The position numbers were made by a program, and so were the translations under genes. Below, piece by piece: positions 1 to 8,918 of a stretch of DNA of 64,000 bases (the first letter of the stretch is position 1; each line of letters begins with the position of its first letter). The notes beneath the pieces were generated by a model, which saw only the letters and a program-made list of their open reading frames with translations, did not search any database and had not been told where the DNA came from. The stretch is from an uncultured Lentisphaerota bacterium (GTDB lineage Bacteria; Verrucomicrobiota; Kiritimatiellia; CAIQIC01): contig CAISWQ010000020.1 of NCBI GenBank assembly GCA_903889245.1, positions 1 through 64,000 of the forward strand, in the 5' to 3' direction.

Positions 1-369
1 GCCGAGCGCGCCGCCCACGAGCACGAGGTAGAGCAGGTGGAATTCCTTCTGGCGCACCTGCACGTCGCGGCCGAGTAGCGTACCCGCGAACCCGACCAGC
101 GCCGCCAGCACGAAGCCGGTCGCGCTGACGCCATCGAGGCCGAGCGAGAACTTCAGGATGTCGCCGAGCCAGTCGTGCGTGGAGGCGAACTGCACGCCGG
201 TCTGCGCGCGGTCGAGCGCCGCAAACAGCACGAGGCTGGCGAGCAGCGTCAGGCCGGTCGTCAGTTGCGCGATCAGCCGGAACAGCCGGCCGGAGAATGC
301 CGGGACCGTCACGCCCGCGAGCGCCATCACCAGCGGCAGCAGTACCGTTATGACAAGCAGATCAGACAT
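1..369 (-). CDS. nuoM: NADH-quinone oxidoreductase subunit M, N-terminal part
   Basis: This is the 5' end of a gene that runs off the left edge; only about 123 residues are in the window. The protein opens MSDLLVITVLLPLVMALAGV, a hydrophobic helix, and carries the segment FSLGLDGVSATGF. That segment matches the lGvDGiS signature near the N-terminus of NuoM/NuoL/MrpD antiporter-type subunits. It lies directly downstream of nuoL on the same strand, the usual L-M-N order, which is why I call it M rather than N. NuoM is one of the proton-pumping membrane-arm subunits of complex I. The start is the ATG at 367-369, which sits in an AT-rich word repeat, and no clear Shine-Dalgarno sequence is visible. 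The first membrane helices are present; the pump core is outside the window. Confidence 0.85.
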   Translation of the reverse strand, partial: MSDLLVITVLLPLVMALAGVTVPAFSGRLFRLIAQLTTGLTLLASLVLFAALDRAQTGVQFASTHDWLGDILKFSLGLDGVSATGFVLAALVGFAGTLLGRDVQVRQKEFHLLYLVLVGGALG

Positions 370-417
370 AAAAAGTTATGATTTACGATTTAAGATTGAT
401 GATTTGAGGTCGTGAAA
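368..417. repeat. Word repeat (GATTTANGATT type)
   Basis: This AT-rich stretch is made of near-copies of the words ATTTACGATTT, AAGATTGATG and ATTTGAGG. It lies in the nuoL-nuoM gap and includes the nuoM start codon region. Similar text occurs at 7221-7296 and 13338-13385. Confidence 0.7.
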
Positions 418-418
418 T

Positions 419-476
419 TTCCTGTAGCGGCGGGCTATGCCCGCCGACGGCGACCACAGGTCGCCGCTACAGAAGC
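419..476. repeat. Composite GC-rich double hairpin
   Basis: There are two adjacent hairpins. The first is GGCGGGC-tat-GCCCGCC and the second is CGGCGACC-aca-GGTCGCCG, followed by CTACAG. A sister copy at about 5605-5652 has the same outer text but different stem and loop bases: GGCGGTC-tgc-GACCGCC, then CGGCGACC-gca-GGTCGCCG. It lies between nuoL and nuoM. Confidence 0.8.
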
Positions 477-491
477 GCTGTTCTGAAATTT

Positions 492-2330
<1,839 letters not shown>

Positions 2331-2406
2331 GGTTTAGCTTTGCCAATATTTTGCTCAGCCAAATTTTTGGCGCAAGCAACGTTAAATCTTTGGGGCTGTT
2401 GGTGCA

Positions 2407-4359
2407 TTATGGGCCTCTCATTTCCCCAAGAATCTGCACGGCTTTCCGATAAAAATCGGTCTCCTTGTGGAAACTAATCATTAACTCTGAGGTCGCCCTC
2501 GTTAGTGTGATGTACACAAGGTTCTGCTCCACTCGTTTCGACCACTTGCCCGCGCCAAATCTATCCATAACGACAATTGCGCAACGGTAGGTGAGCCCTT
2601 GCGAGCTAAAGGATGTCACAAGATTTACCGATGACTTACGGACTTTCTCGTATTGCTCCAAATCAGTCGGATCCGGTCGCGAGACAATGTATTGAGCATA
2701 TTGTCCGAAGGTCTTAAGCAATGTTGACTTCCAATACCGATGACTGAAGGCCACTCCGCTATCCCAAAAGCATTTGAGAATATGCTGGAGTAGTCCCTCC
2801 TTGTCTACGTTCCCTTGCTCGTCTTTCGCAGAATCGGACATAGGGTAAATGACAGCAATCTCATCAGGTGAGAAGCCGTCCTTCACCCATTCTTGGTACT
2901 TCGAGAGAATTTTCAGGGCACACGCAGCAGAATCTGCATTGAAGGCAACCGTCGGCAGTGGGCCATGCCGCACGCTGGCCAAACGGTGTGGTTCCTGCAA
3001 TGTGCGGACATACTTATCGGACATTTGGAGCGCGAACTGGCTAATTTCTGTGGTGTTTCGGTAGTTATTCGTTAAATGAACTTTGCGCTCAGGTCGTAAC
3101 CGTGTTCGATCATAGAAGCGTTCAGTATCATAGATGTTCTGTTCCGGATCCTCTACGAATACGACATTGCCGTTCTCACGGTCGTGAGTGGCGCATACGC
3201 ACATGACGATATGCGGATCGGGAAGGTTATGTCCTTCGTCTATCAGCATAAAATCAAACTGCTGCTCAATGTTCTCCTGATTGTCGGAAATAAATTTTGC
3301 AAATGCCTTTTCGTCCGGGAAATTGCCCTTCCGGGGCAGTGCTCTCCAAGTTTCCTCACCAAAGATGGTTCGGAACAGGTCGTAGTATGTGCCCACTAGA
3401 AATCGTGGGTCATCAAGGTTGATGGATCGGTGTAGAAGATTGTACCGAAACTCATCGATCAACTCTCGCTGGCGGCCGATATAGGCAACCTTTGTATCAG
3501 GGAGGCGCGCGAGTTGGGAAAACATGTGCTGAAGAAGAAGCGTCTTGCCGCTCCCAGCAACGCCTTCGATGATGAGATGGCCAGGTTTCTGAAAAACTTT
3601 GGACAGATACTCTGTTGCGATCTTCTCCTGCTCCTCGTCCATGCGAATAAGGGCGTCTTCGGAGCCAAGAGGAACCACCGTCTCTTGTACCATGCTGCTA
3701 ACTAGCGAGTCTTCATCATCCGGAGCGCCTAGCACGGTGCTCAAGTAATCTAATTCGGCCATATCGAGATAACTCGGAATATTCCGTTTTCTCATATTGC
3801 AGAGCTTGTTGACGGCTCTGTTCGGATTGACCAATAGCGACTCATCTGTAAAGTGCTCCCGGAACAGTGTCGAAGTAATTGGCAACCTAATGTCATCCAG
3901 ATTCACGTGAAGCGTAGCAAGCTTGTCGCGCCATTCCTGCTCAGAAATGAATGGTAAGCAGAGCGCGGTGTGGATCCCAAACTTGAGGAACTTTCGATGC
4001 TCACAGAGTTCGTTTCGTGATTCGCATTTTTCCTTGAGTAGGTATAAGCGATCCTTGAGTGCTTGCCCTGGATTCTTTTCCGTTTTCCCAGAGGTATGGA
4101 TAACGCGGTCAGGCGTGAGTCCCTGGATTTGTTCGACGCGCCAATCCTTGACCTCAAGCAGCAAAACGCCAACAGTTTTGTGGTGGACAACGAAGTCGAT
4201 TTCAGCCTCCTGACTTCGCCCAGTACAACGGTGCGTGTGAATGAGTTCAACATTTGTCCAGATCATGAATTCGTCAGGGAAGTGTTTCTGGAAGAAATCA
4301 AAGATGATGCGTTCGCCGTCACTCCGGCACCGATCACGGGGCATGATCATTTTCGCCAT
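2407..4359 (-). CDS. NERD-domain superfamily I helicase-like protein
   Basis: This is a 650-residue soluble protein with three visible parts. An N-terminal NERD (nuclease-related) domain covers about residues 10-120, with EAEIDFVV at 52-59 and LLEVKDW at 67-73 as the PD-(D/E)XK-like core. A P-loop GVAGSGKT lies at about 266-273, with a Walker B DEGH at about 374-377 and NYRNT near 432. A UvrD/Rep-type C-terminal motif YITLTRATSEL is present. It probably acts on DNA as an ATP-driven nuclease-helicase; such architectures are common in defence or repair islands, and the function here is inferred. I chose the ATG at 4357-4359 because AAGGAGG precedes it by six bases; a longer reading frame starts nine codons earlier without that site. 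It interrupts the nuo operon between nuoK and nuoL and is visibly AT-richer than its neighbours, suggesting acquisition. Confidence 0.85.
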   Translation of the reverse strand: MAKMIMPRDRCRSDGERIIFDFFQKHFPDEFMIWTNVELIHTHRCTGRSQEAEIDFVVHHKTVGVLLLEVKDWRVEQIQGLTPDRVIHTSGKTEKNPGQALKDRLYLLKEKCESRNELCEHRKFLKFGIHTALCLPFISEQEWRDKLATLHVNLDDIRLPITSTLFREHFTDESLLVNPNRAVNKLCNMRKRNIPSYLDMAELDYLSTVLGAPDDEDSLVSSMVQETVVPLGSEDALIRMDEEQEKIATEYLSKVFQKPGHLIIEGVAGSGKTLLLQHMFSQLARLPDTKVAYIGRQRELIDEFRYNLLHRSINLDDPRFLVGTYYDLFRTIFGEETWRALPRKGNFPDEKAFAKFISDNQENIEQQFDFMLIDEGHNLPDPHIVMCVCATHDRENGNVVFVEDPEQNIYDTERFYDRTRLRPERKVHLTNNYRNTTEISQFALQMSDKYVRTLQEPHRLASVRHGPLPTVAFNADSAACALKILSKYQEWVKDGFSPDEIAVIYPMSDSAKDEQGNVDKEGLLQHILKCFWDSGVAFSHRYWKSTLLKTFGQYAQYIVSRPDPTDLEQYEKVRKSSVNLVTSFSSQGLTYRCAIVVMDRFGAGKWSKRVEQNLVYITLTRATSELMISFHKETDFYRKAVQILGEMRGP

Positions 4360-4396
4360 TTGATCCCTCCTTCTGTGTCTAAACAAGATTCACAGA

Positions 4397-4513
4397 ATTT
4401 TTCCAAGGTTTGGAAACGGGAACCGGTGTTTTTTCCAAGCATTGGAAAAGTTAGGCGTGAAATTTTCCAATGCTTGGAAAAAACCGGTGTTTGGTTTTCC
4501 AACCTCTGGAAAA
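4397..4513. repeat. Phased palindrome array, 4 units
   Basis: Four copies of a TTTTCCAnnnnTGGAAAA palindrome start at about 4400, 4431, 4463 and 4495, giving periods of 31, 32 and 32 bp. The 12-13 bp between them are not conserved. A half-site (TTTGGAAAAG) follows near 4527. The array fills the gap between nuoK and the NERD-helicase gene. Confidence 0.9.
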
Positions 4514-4540
4514 CCGGCTGCGGGCTTTGGAAAAGTTGGG

Positions 4541-4849
4541 TCATCCTTTCAGGCTCCGCAGCAGGTCGGTGACGATGGTGGCGCGGCGGCGGAACAGGGC
4601 GACGATGATGGCGAGGCCGATGGCGACCTCGGCGGCGGCGATGGCGATGATGAAGGTGGCAAGGACCTGGCCCTCGGCGTGGCCGCCGTAGCGCGAGAAG
4701 GCGACGAGCGCGAGGTTCGCCGCGTTCAGGTTCAGCTCCAGCCCCATGAACACGAGCAGCGCGTTCCGGCGCAGGACGATGCAGGCGAGGCCGAGCGCGA
4801 AGAGCGCGCCGCTGACGGCGAGGTAGTGCTCGAGGCCGACGTGCATCAT
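4541..4849 (-). CDS. nuoK: NADH-quinone oxidoreductase subunit K
   Basis: The protein is 102 residues, the normal NuoK size, with three predicted membrane helices. Diagnostic text is LVFMGLELNLNAANL (residues 32-46), which includes the conserved glutamate of helix 2, and AAAEVAIGLAI (71-81), with the second glutamate. NuoK forms part of the E-channel linking quinone chemistry to the antiporter subunits. The start at 4849 overlaps the nuoJ stop as ATGA, so translation is probably coupled. An alternative ATG lies one codon inside. Downstream, the operon is interrupted by a palindrome array and the NERD-helicase gene instead of running directly into nuoL. Confidence 0.96.
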   Translation of the reverse strand: MMHVGLEHYLAVSGALFALGLACIVLRRNALLVFMGLELNLNAANLALVAFSRYGGHAEGQVLATFIIAIAAAEVAIGLAIIVALFRRRATIVTDLLRSLKG

Positions 4850-5352
4850 GGCTTCGTCTCCTTCCGCCCAAGCACGACGACGCCGATGGTCGCGGCGAGC
4901 AGGATGAGCGCGGTGACCTCGACGGGCAGCAGGTAGCGGGTGAAGACGGGCGTCATGACGTTTTCGAGCGTGCCCTCGAACCATTTTTCGGGGGCATCGG
5001 CGAGCGCGCCGGCGCGCTTGAGGACCGGCAGGAGCGCGGCGAGCAACGCGGCGACGGCGAGCGGCGCGCCGAGCCAGCCGAGCAGGTTGCCGTGCCACCA
5101 GCGGCGTTTTTCCCGGAAGTCGAGCAGCATGACGACGAACAGGAACAGGACCATGATCGCGCCGGCGTAGACGAGGATCTGGATCAATGCGAGGAACCAC
5201 GCCTCGAGCAGGAGATAAAGGCCGGCGAGGAAGATGAAGCCGAGCACCATGAAGAGCGCGCTGGCGACGGCGTCGCGGCTGATCAGCACCAGCACGCCGC
5301 ACAGCAGCAGCGCGAGGCTGAAGAACCAGAACATGGCGTCATACACAGTCAT
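4846..5352 (-). CDS. nuoJ: NADH-quinone oxidoreductase subunit J
   Basis: NuoJ is a membrane subunit of complex I. It has 168 residues with about five hydrophobic helices. LIQILVYAGAIMVLFLFVVM (about residues 57-76) is the strongly conserved NuoJ helix with its pi-bulge glycine region. The C-terminus has the usual LPVEVTALILLAATIGVVVL helix before a short charged tail. It starts at the ATG at 5350-5352. It is separated from nuoI by a 331-base gap filled with repeats, whereas nuoK overlaps its stop codon. Confidence 0.96.
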   Translation of the reverse strand: MTVYDAMFWFFSLALLLCGVLVLISRDAVASALFMVLGFIFLAGLYLLLEAWFLALIQILVYAGAIMVLFLFVVMLLDFREKRRWWHGNLLGWLGAPLAVAALLAALLPVLKRAGALADAPEKWFEGTLENVMTPVFTRYLLPVEVTALILLAATIGVVVLGRKETKP

Positions 5353-5432
5353 GATGAAACCTGAAAAAGAAACCGGAAACTTGAGACCTGAAAGCAGAAA
5401 ACAGAAAGCGGAAACCTGAAAGAAGAGAGGAG
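5353..5432. repeat. Word repeat (GAAACCTGAAA type)
   Basis: This A-rich low-complexity tract is built from variants of GAAACCTGAAAG and CAGAAAACAGAAAG. It lies immediately upstream of nuoJ. It resembles one half of the inverted word repeats seen at 51849-51909 and is related to the TTTCAGGTTTCAG text at 26122-26232. Confidence 0.7.
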
Positions 5433-5433
5433 A

Positions 5434-5655
5434 GCGCCGCGTGAGGTCACGCGGCCTACAACGGACCCGATCTTGTTGTAGGCCGGGTCACCGACCCGGC
5501 GGGCCCTGCTATAGCTTCCGTTGTGGGCGGGGTTTATAACCCCGCGAACCCAGCCCAACGTTGGCGCGGGGTTGCAAACCCCGCCCACAAAGAGGGGCCG
5601 GCTGTAACGGCGGTCTGCGACCGCCGACGGCGACCGCAGGTCGCCGCTACAGAAA
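5434..5655. repeat. Cluster of five GC-rich hairpins
   Basis: Successive perfect or near-perfect hairpins are GCCGCGTGA/TCACGCGGC (5436-5455), GCCGGGTC/GACCCGGC (about 5479-5498), GCGGGGTT-tat-AACCCCGC (5527-5545), GCGGGGTT-gca-AACCCCGC (5566-5584) and the double hairpin at about 5605-5652. The third and fourth face each other with TTGTGGGC / GCCCACAA ends, forming a larger cruciform-like unit. The rest of the 331-base nuoI-nuoJ gap is the word repeat before it; no gene is seen. Confidence 0.8.
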
Positions 5656-5683
5656 GCACTCCAACATTTGTTCTCGCGCGCGG

Positions 5684-6187
5684 TCATTTCTTCTTCCACT
5701 TGCAAATCGGGTCGTCGTGGATGCCACCGAGCTCCAGCAGCTTGTCCTTGTGGAACTCGAGCTCCGAGCGTTTATAGCCGGTGACGGCGAAATCCTGCTT
5801 CAGAAAAATCGCCTGCTCGGGGCAGACTTCCTCGCACTGGCCACAGTAGATGCAGCGGGTCATGTCTATGATGAAATCCTCGGGTTCCTTCTCGATCCTG
5901 GCCTCGGCGGGCGCGGAGTCGTCGCGGCGACCGGGGAGGACGCGGATGGCCTTGGGCGGGCAGACGAACTCGCAGAGCTGGCAGGAGACGCACTTGACCT
6001 GGCCGGCCTGGTTGCGGACGAGCGTCGGCGCGCCGCGGTACTTGCCGAGCAGCTTGAACTTTTCCTCGGGATACTGCCGCGTGAATTTCTTGCGCGGGAT
6101 GTGCTTCAGCGTCCGCCACATGCCGGCGAGGATCTGCGGCAGGTAGAGCCGGTCGAGCAGCGTGAGCTTGGGGCGGCGGACTTTCAT
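5684..6187 (-). CDS. nuoI: NADH-quinone oxidoreductase subunit I (two [4Fe-4S])
   Basis: The protein has 167 residues. Two ferredoxin-type clusters are complete: Cys66, Cys69, Cys72 and Cys76, then Cys112, Cys115, Cys118 and Cys122. Each has the CxxCxxCxxxCP spacing, and they hold N6a and N6b in the electron path from NuoG to NuoB. The N-terminus has an amphipathic segment (LPQILAGMWRTLKHI) that docks at the membrane. The start at 6187 overlaps the nuoH stop as ATGA. A lysine-rich tail (CKWKKK) ends the protein. A long repeat region lies between it and nuoJ. Confidence 0.97.
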   Translation of the reverse strand: MKVRRPKLTLLDRLYLPQILAGMWRTLKHIPRKKFTRQYPEEKFKLLGKYRGAPTLVRNQAGQVKCVSCQLCEFVCPPKAIRVLPGRRDDSAPAEARIEKEPEDFIIDMTRCIYCGQCEEVCPEQAIFLKQDFAVTGYKRSELEFHKDKLLELGGIHDDPICKWKKK

Positions 6188-7218
6188 GCGCCCCCCCGCA
6201 GGCCGAGCACGACGGCGGTGATGAGGATGTTGAGCAGCGCGAGCGGGAAGAGCACCTTCCAGCCGAGGCCCATGAGCTGGTCGTAGCGGAAGCGCGGCAC
6301 GGTCCAGCGGACCCAGATGAAGAGGAACAGCAGGCAGGCGGTCTTGGCGATGAAGATCGCGACGTGCGCCGCGCCGACCCACCAGACCTGCGCGGGCGCG
6401 TTCAGCGGCGCGAACGGCAGCGACCAGCCGCCGAGGAAGAGTGTCACCATCAGCATCGAGGCGACCATCAGGTTCGCGTATTCGCCGAGGAAGAACAGGC
6501 CGAACTTGAGCGAGCTGTATTCGATGTTGTAGCCGCTGACCAGCTCCTGCTCGGCCTCCGGGAAGTCGAACGGCGCGCGGTTGGTTTCGGCGAACATGCA
6601 GATCAGGAAGAGAAACGCGGCCAGAGGCTGCTGCCAGACGAGCCAGCCGTTGGCGGCCTGGTAGAGCACGGTCTGCGTCAGGTTCAGCGTCTGCGTCTGC
6701 ATGAAGATGGCGACGAGGCTCAAGCCGATGCAGACTTCGTAGGAGATCAGTTGCGCGGCCGAGCGGACGCCGCCGAGGAACGGGTACTTCGAGTTGCTCG
6801 CCCAGCCGGCGAGGACAATGCCGTAGACGCTGCACGCGCCGACCGCGAAGACGACCAACATGCCGGGGCCGATGTCGGCCAGCACACAGCTCATCGGGCC
6901 AAGGTTGCTGCCCCACGGCATCAGCGCCATCGTCAACAGCGCCGGCAGGAAGACCAGCGTCGGCGCGATGACGTAATAGACCTTGCGGACGTGATGCGGG
7001 ATGATGTCTTCCTTGAGGAACAGCTTCAGCGCGTCGGCCCACGGCTGCATGAGGCCGAACCAACCGGTGCGGTTCGGGCCGATGCGGTCCTGAATCCACG
7101 CGCAGACCCAGCGCTCCGCCATGACCGTGTAGGGCACGATCATGAACGTGATCACGAAGATTGCGAGGATCCTCACGATCACGAACACCCACTCTAAAAT
7201 GACGCCGTCCAAATGCAT
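6184..7218 (-). CDS. nuoH: NADH-quinone oxidoreductase subunit H
   Basis: The protein has 344 residues with about eight helices, as in the NuoH/ND1 family. Recognisable blocks are the early ERWVCAWIQDRIGPNRTGWFGLMQP segment (quoted in part: ERWVCAWIQDR, RIGPNR, GLMQPWAD), the helix-5 region with SELLA-like DFPEAEQELVSGYN, and FFLGEYANL. NuoH forms the quinone entry tunnel and the start of the proton channel. It starts at the ATG at 7216-7218. The gap to nuoG upstream is only a 65-base word repeat, and its stop overlaps the nuoI start. Confidence 0.97.
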   Translation of the reverse strand: MHLDGVILEWVFVIVRILAIFVITFMIVPYTVMAERWVCAWIQDRIGPNRTGWFGLMQPWADALKLFLKEDIIPHHVRKVYYVIAPTLVFLPALLTMALMPWGSNLGPMSCVLADIGPGMLVVFAVGACSVYGIVLAGWASNSKYPFLGGVRSAAQLISYEVCIGLSLVAIFMQTQTLNLTQTVLYQAANGWLVWQQPLAAFLFLICMFAETNRAPFDFPEAEQELVSGYNIEYSSLKFGLFFLGEYANLMVASMLMVTLFLGGWSLPFAPLNAPAQVWWVGAAHVAIFIAKTACLLFLFIWVRWTVPRFRYDQLMGLGWKVLFPLALLNILITAVVLGLRGGA

Positions 7219-7220
7219 CG

Positions 7221-7296
7221 CTGTCAGTCGTCAGTTGTTAGTTGTCAGTTGTTTTCCGCAAATCATAAATCTGAAATCGTAAATCATAAATCGCGG
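7221..7296. repeat. Word repeat between nuoH and nuoG
   Basis: Two kinds of word are present: GTCAGTTGTTAGTTGTCAG followed by AAATCATAAATCTGAAATCG. The second block overlaps the 3' end of nuoG; read on the minus strand, its GATTTATGA word supplies the last codons and the stop of nuoG. The same AAATCATAAATC words occur at 13338-13385. Confidence 0.75.
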
Positions 7297-8918
7297 CCTT
7301 CGCTGCCGATGTCTTCCCATGTCCAGCCCTTCAGGGCCGGGGTTTCATCCGCGAGCGCCGCGAACACTTTTCCAAGGCTTGGAAAGTCGGGGGCCGGTTT
7401 TTTCCAAGCCTTGGAAACCGCCGCCAGCAGGTTGCGCAGAATTTCCCATTCCGGCCGCGCCTGCCCCGGCGCGGCCAGCGCCGGGTTGATTTTTTGCACG
7501 CGGCCCTTCGCGTTGATGAACGTGCCGCCCTTCTCCGCGAACGAGACGCCGGGCAGCACGACGTGTGCGGCATCCGTCGTCGCGCCCGGCAGGATATCCA
7601 GCACGACGAGTAAATCCAGCTTCGCCAGCAGTTCCGCGCGAAGGCCCGCGGCAACCGCGTCTTCGCCCAGCACGAGCAGAGCCTTGATTTCGCCGCGCTC
7701 GATGCCGGCGGCGATTTCCGCAATGCGGCTGCCCGGCGGGTTGGCAGCAACTCCGGCGAGCTGCGCGCCGCGCATGTTCGGATTACGGTCGGCGTTGAGC
7801 AGGAAATTATCGGCGATATCGGTGCGCGGCACGCTGTCGAGCAGGCCGCTTTCCAAGGCTTGGAAAAGTTTGGCGAAGAGGAACAGCTCCTCGGTCGTCG
7901 CGCAGGCGGAGCCGAGGCCGGCGATCTTGCTGCCCGCGGCGCGAACAGCGGCGAGTCGCTCGGCGACGTGCGCGATGGCGTCGGCCCATGTCGCGTCCTG
8001 CCTGCCAAGCTGCGGCGCGGTCAGGCGGTCGGGGTCGTTGATGAACTTGTAGTTGAGGCGGCCGTAGTCGCACATCCAGCACTGGTTGATCGCGGCGTTG
8101 TCGCGCGGGGTCTGGCGGTAGACGACGCCCTCGCGCGACCAGATGGTCGTGTTGCAGCCGGTGGCGCAGTGCGGGCAGATGCTTGCGGTTTCCTTGAGGA
8201 ACCAGACGCGCTGGCGGAAGCGGAAGTCGGTCGAGGTCAGCGCGCCGACCGGACAGAGATCCACGATGTTGAGATCGTAGTTGGTCGCCGGCTCCCGGCC
8301 GGGATAGCTCGCGAGCGTCGAGCGGCTGCCGCGCTTGACGAAGCCGAGGCAGTCCTGCCCCGCGACGTCGCGCATGAAGCGGATGCAACGCGAGCAAAGG
8401 ATGCAGCGCTCGTCATCGAGCGTGATCTTTTCGTTGAGCACGACGCGCTTGGGCTTGTGCTCCTTCTCCTCGACGAAGCGGCTGCAACCCTGGCCATAGT
8501 CCACGGCGAGCTCCTGCAGGCGGCATTCGCCGGCCTGGTCGCAGATCGGGCAATCGAGCGGATGATTGATCAGCAGGAACTCCATCACGCCGCGACGCGC
8601 CTTGATGACGCGCGGGGTGCGGGTCAGCACGACCATGCCCTCGCTGACGGTGGTGTTGCACGCGATGATCAGCTTGGGGCCGAAGTTGACGCGCGGCTGG
8701 CCCTGCGCATCGAGCACCGGCTTGCGGTCGGGGCCGAGCTGCGGCAGACCGACCTCGACGAGGCACATGCGGCAGTTGCCCGCGATGGCGAGTTTCGGGT
8801 GATAGCAGAAGTGCGGAATCTCGATCCCCGCCAACCGCGCGGCCTCGATCAGATTGGTGCCCACCGCCGCCTGCACGGCGCGGCCATCGATCGTCAGGTT
8901 GACATTTTCCACGCTCAT
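7284..8918 (-). CDS. nuoG: NADH-quinone oxidoreductase subunit G
   Basis: The protein has 544 residues. The N-terminal [2Fe-2S] ferredoxin domain has Cys38, Cys49, Cys52 and Cys87. Next comes the His-Cys [4Fe-4S] region with CPICDQAGEC, then the CILCSRCIRFMRD ferredoxin-like clusters. Then CPHCATGC and CWMCDYGR begin the molybdopterin-oxidoreductase-like domain, which has lost cofactor in this family. It is short compared with the long proteobacterial NuoG because the C-terminal part is reduced. I placed the start at the ATG at 8916-8918, overlapping the ORF6N stop by one base; a TTG one codon upstream is less likely. Three copies of the TTTTCCAAGGCTTGGAAAA palindrome lie in frame (7368, 7400, 7849), coding FQALE, SKAWKK and FPSLGK. 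Confidence 0.95.
   Translation of the reverse strand: MSVENVNLTIDGRAVQAAVGTNLIEAARLAGIEIPHFCYHPKLAIAGNCRMCLVEVGLPQLGPDRKPVLDAQGQPRVNFGPKLIIACNTTVSEGMVVLTRTPRVIKARRGVMEFLLINHPLDCPICDQAGECRLQELAVDYGQGCSRFVEEKEHKPKRVVLNEKITLDDERCILCSRCIRFMRDVAGQDCLGFVKRGSRSTLASYPGREPATNYDLNIVDLCPVGALTSTDFRFRQRVWFLKETASICPHCATGCNTTIWSREGVVYRQTPRDNAAINQCWMCDYGRLNYKFINDPDRLTAPQLGRQDATWADAIAHVAERLAAVRAAGSKIAGLGSACATTEELFLFAKLFQALESGLLDSVPRTDIADNFLLNADRNPNMRGAQLAGVAANPPGSRIAEIAAGIERGEIKALLVLGEDAVAAGLRAELLAKLDLLVVLDILPGATTDAAHVVLPGVSFAEKGGTFINAKGRVQKINPALAAPGQARPEWEILRNLLAAVSKAWKKPAPDFPSLGKVFAALADETPALKGWTWEDIGSEGRDL
7368..7417. repeat. Palindrome array inside nuoG, 2 units
   Basis: The units start at 7368 and 7400, a 32-bp period, each 18 bp of TTTTCCAAGSCTTGGAAA. 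They are read in frame within nuoG and encode SKAWKK and FPSLGK around residues 500-518. Confidence 0.9.
7849..7868. repeat. Single palindrome inside nuoG
   Basis: CTTTCCAAGGCTTGGAAAAG is a perfect 20-bp palindrome in frame in nuoG, encoding FQALE. It has no partner at about 31 bp. Confidence 0.85.
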
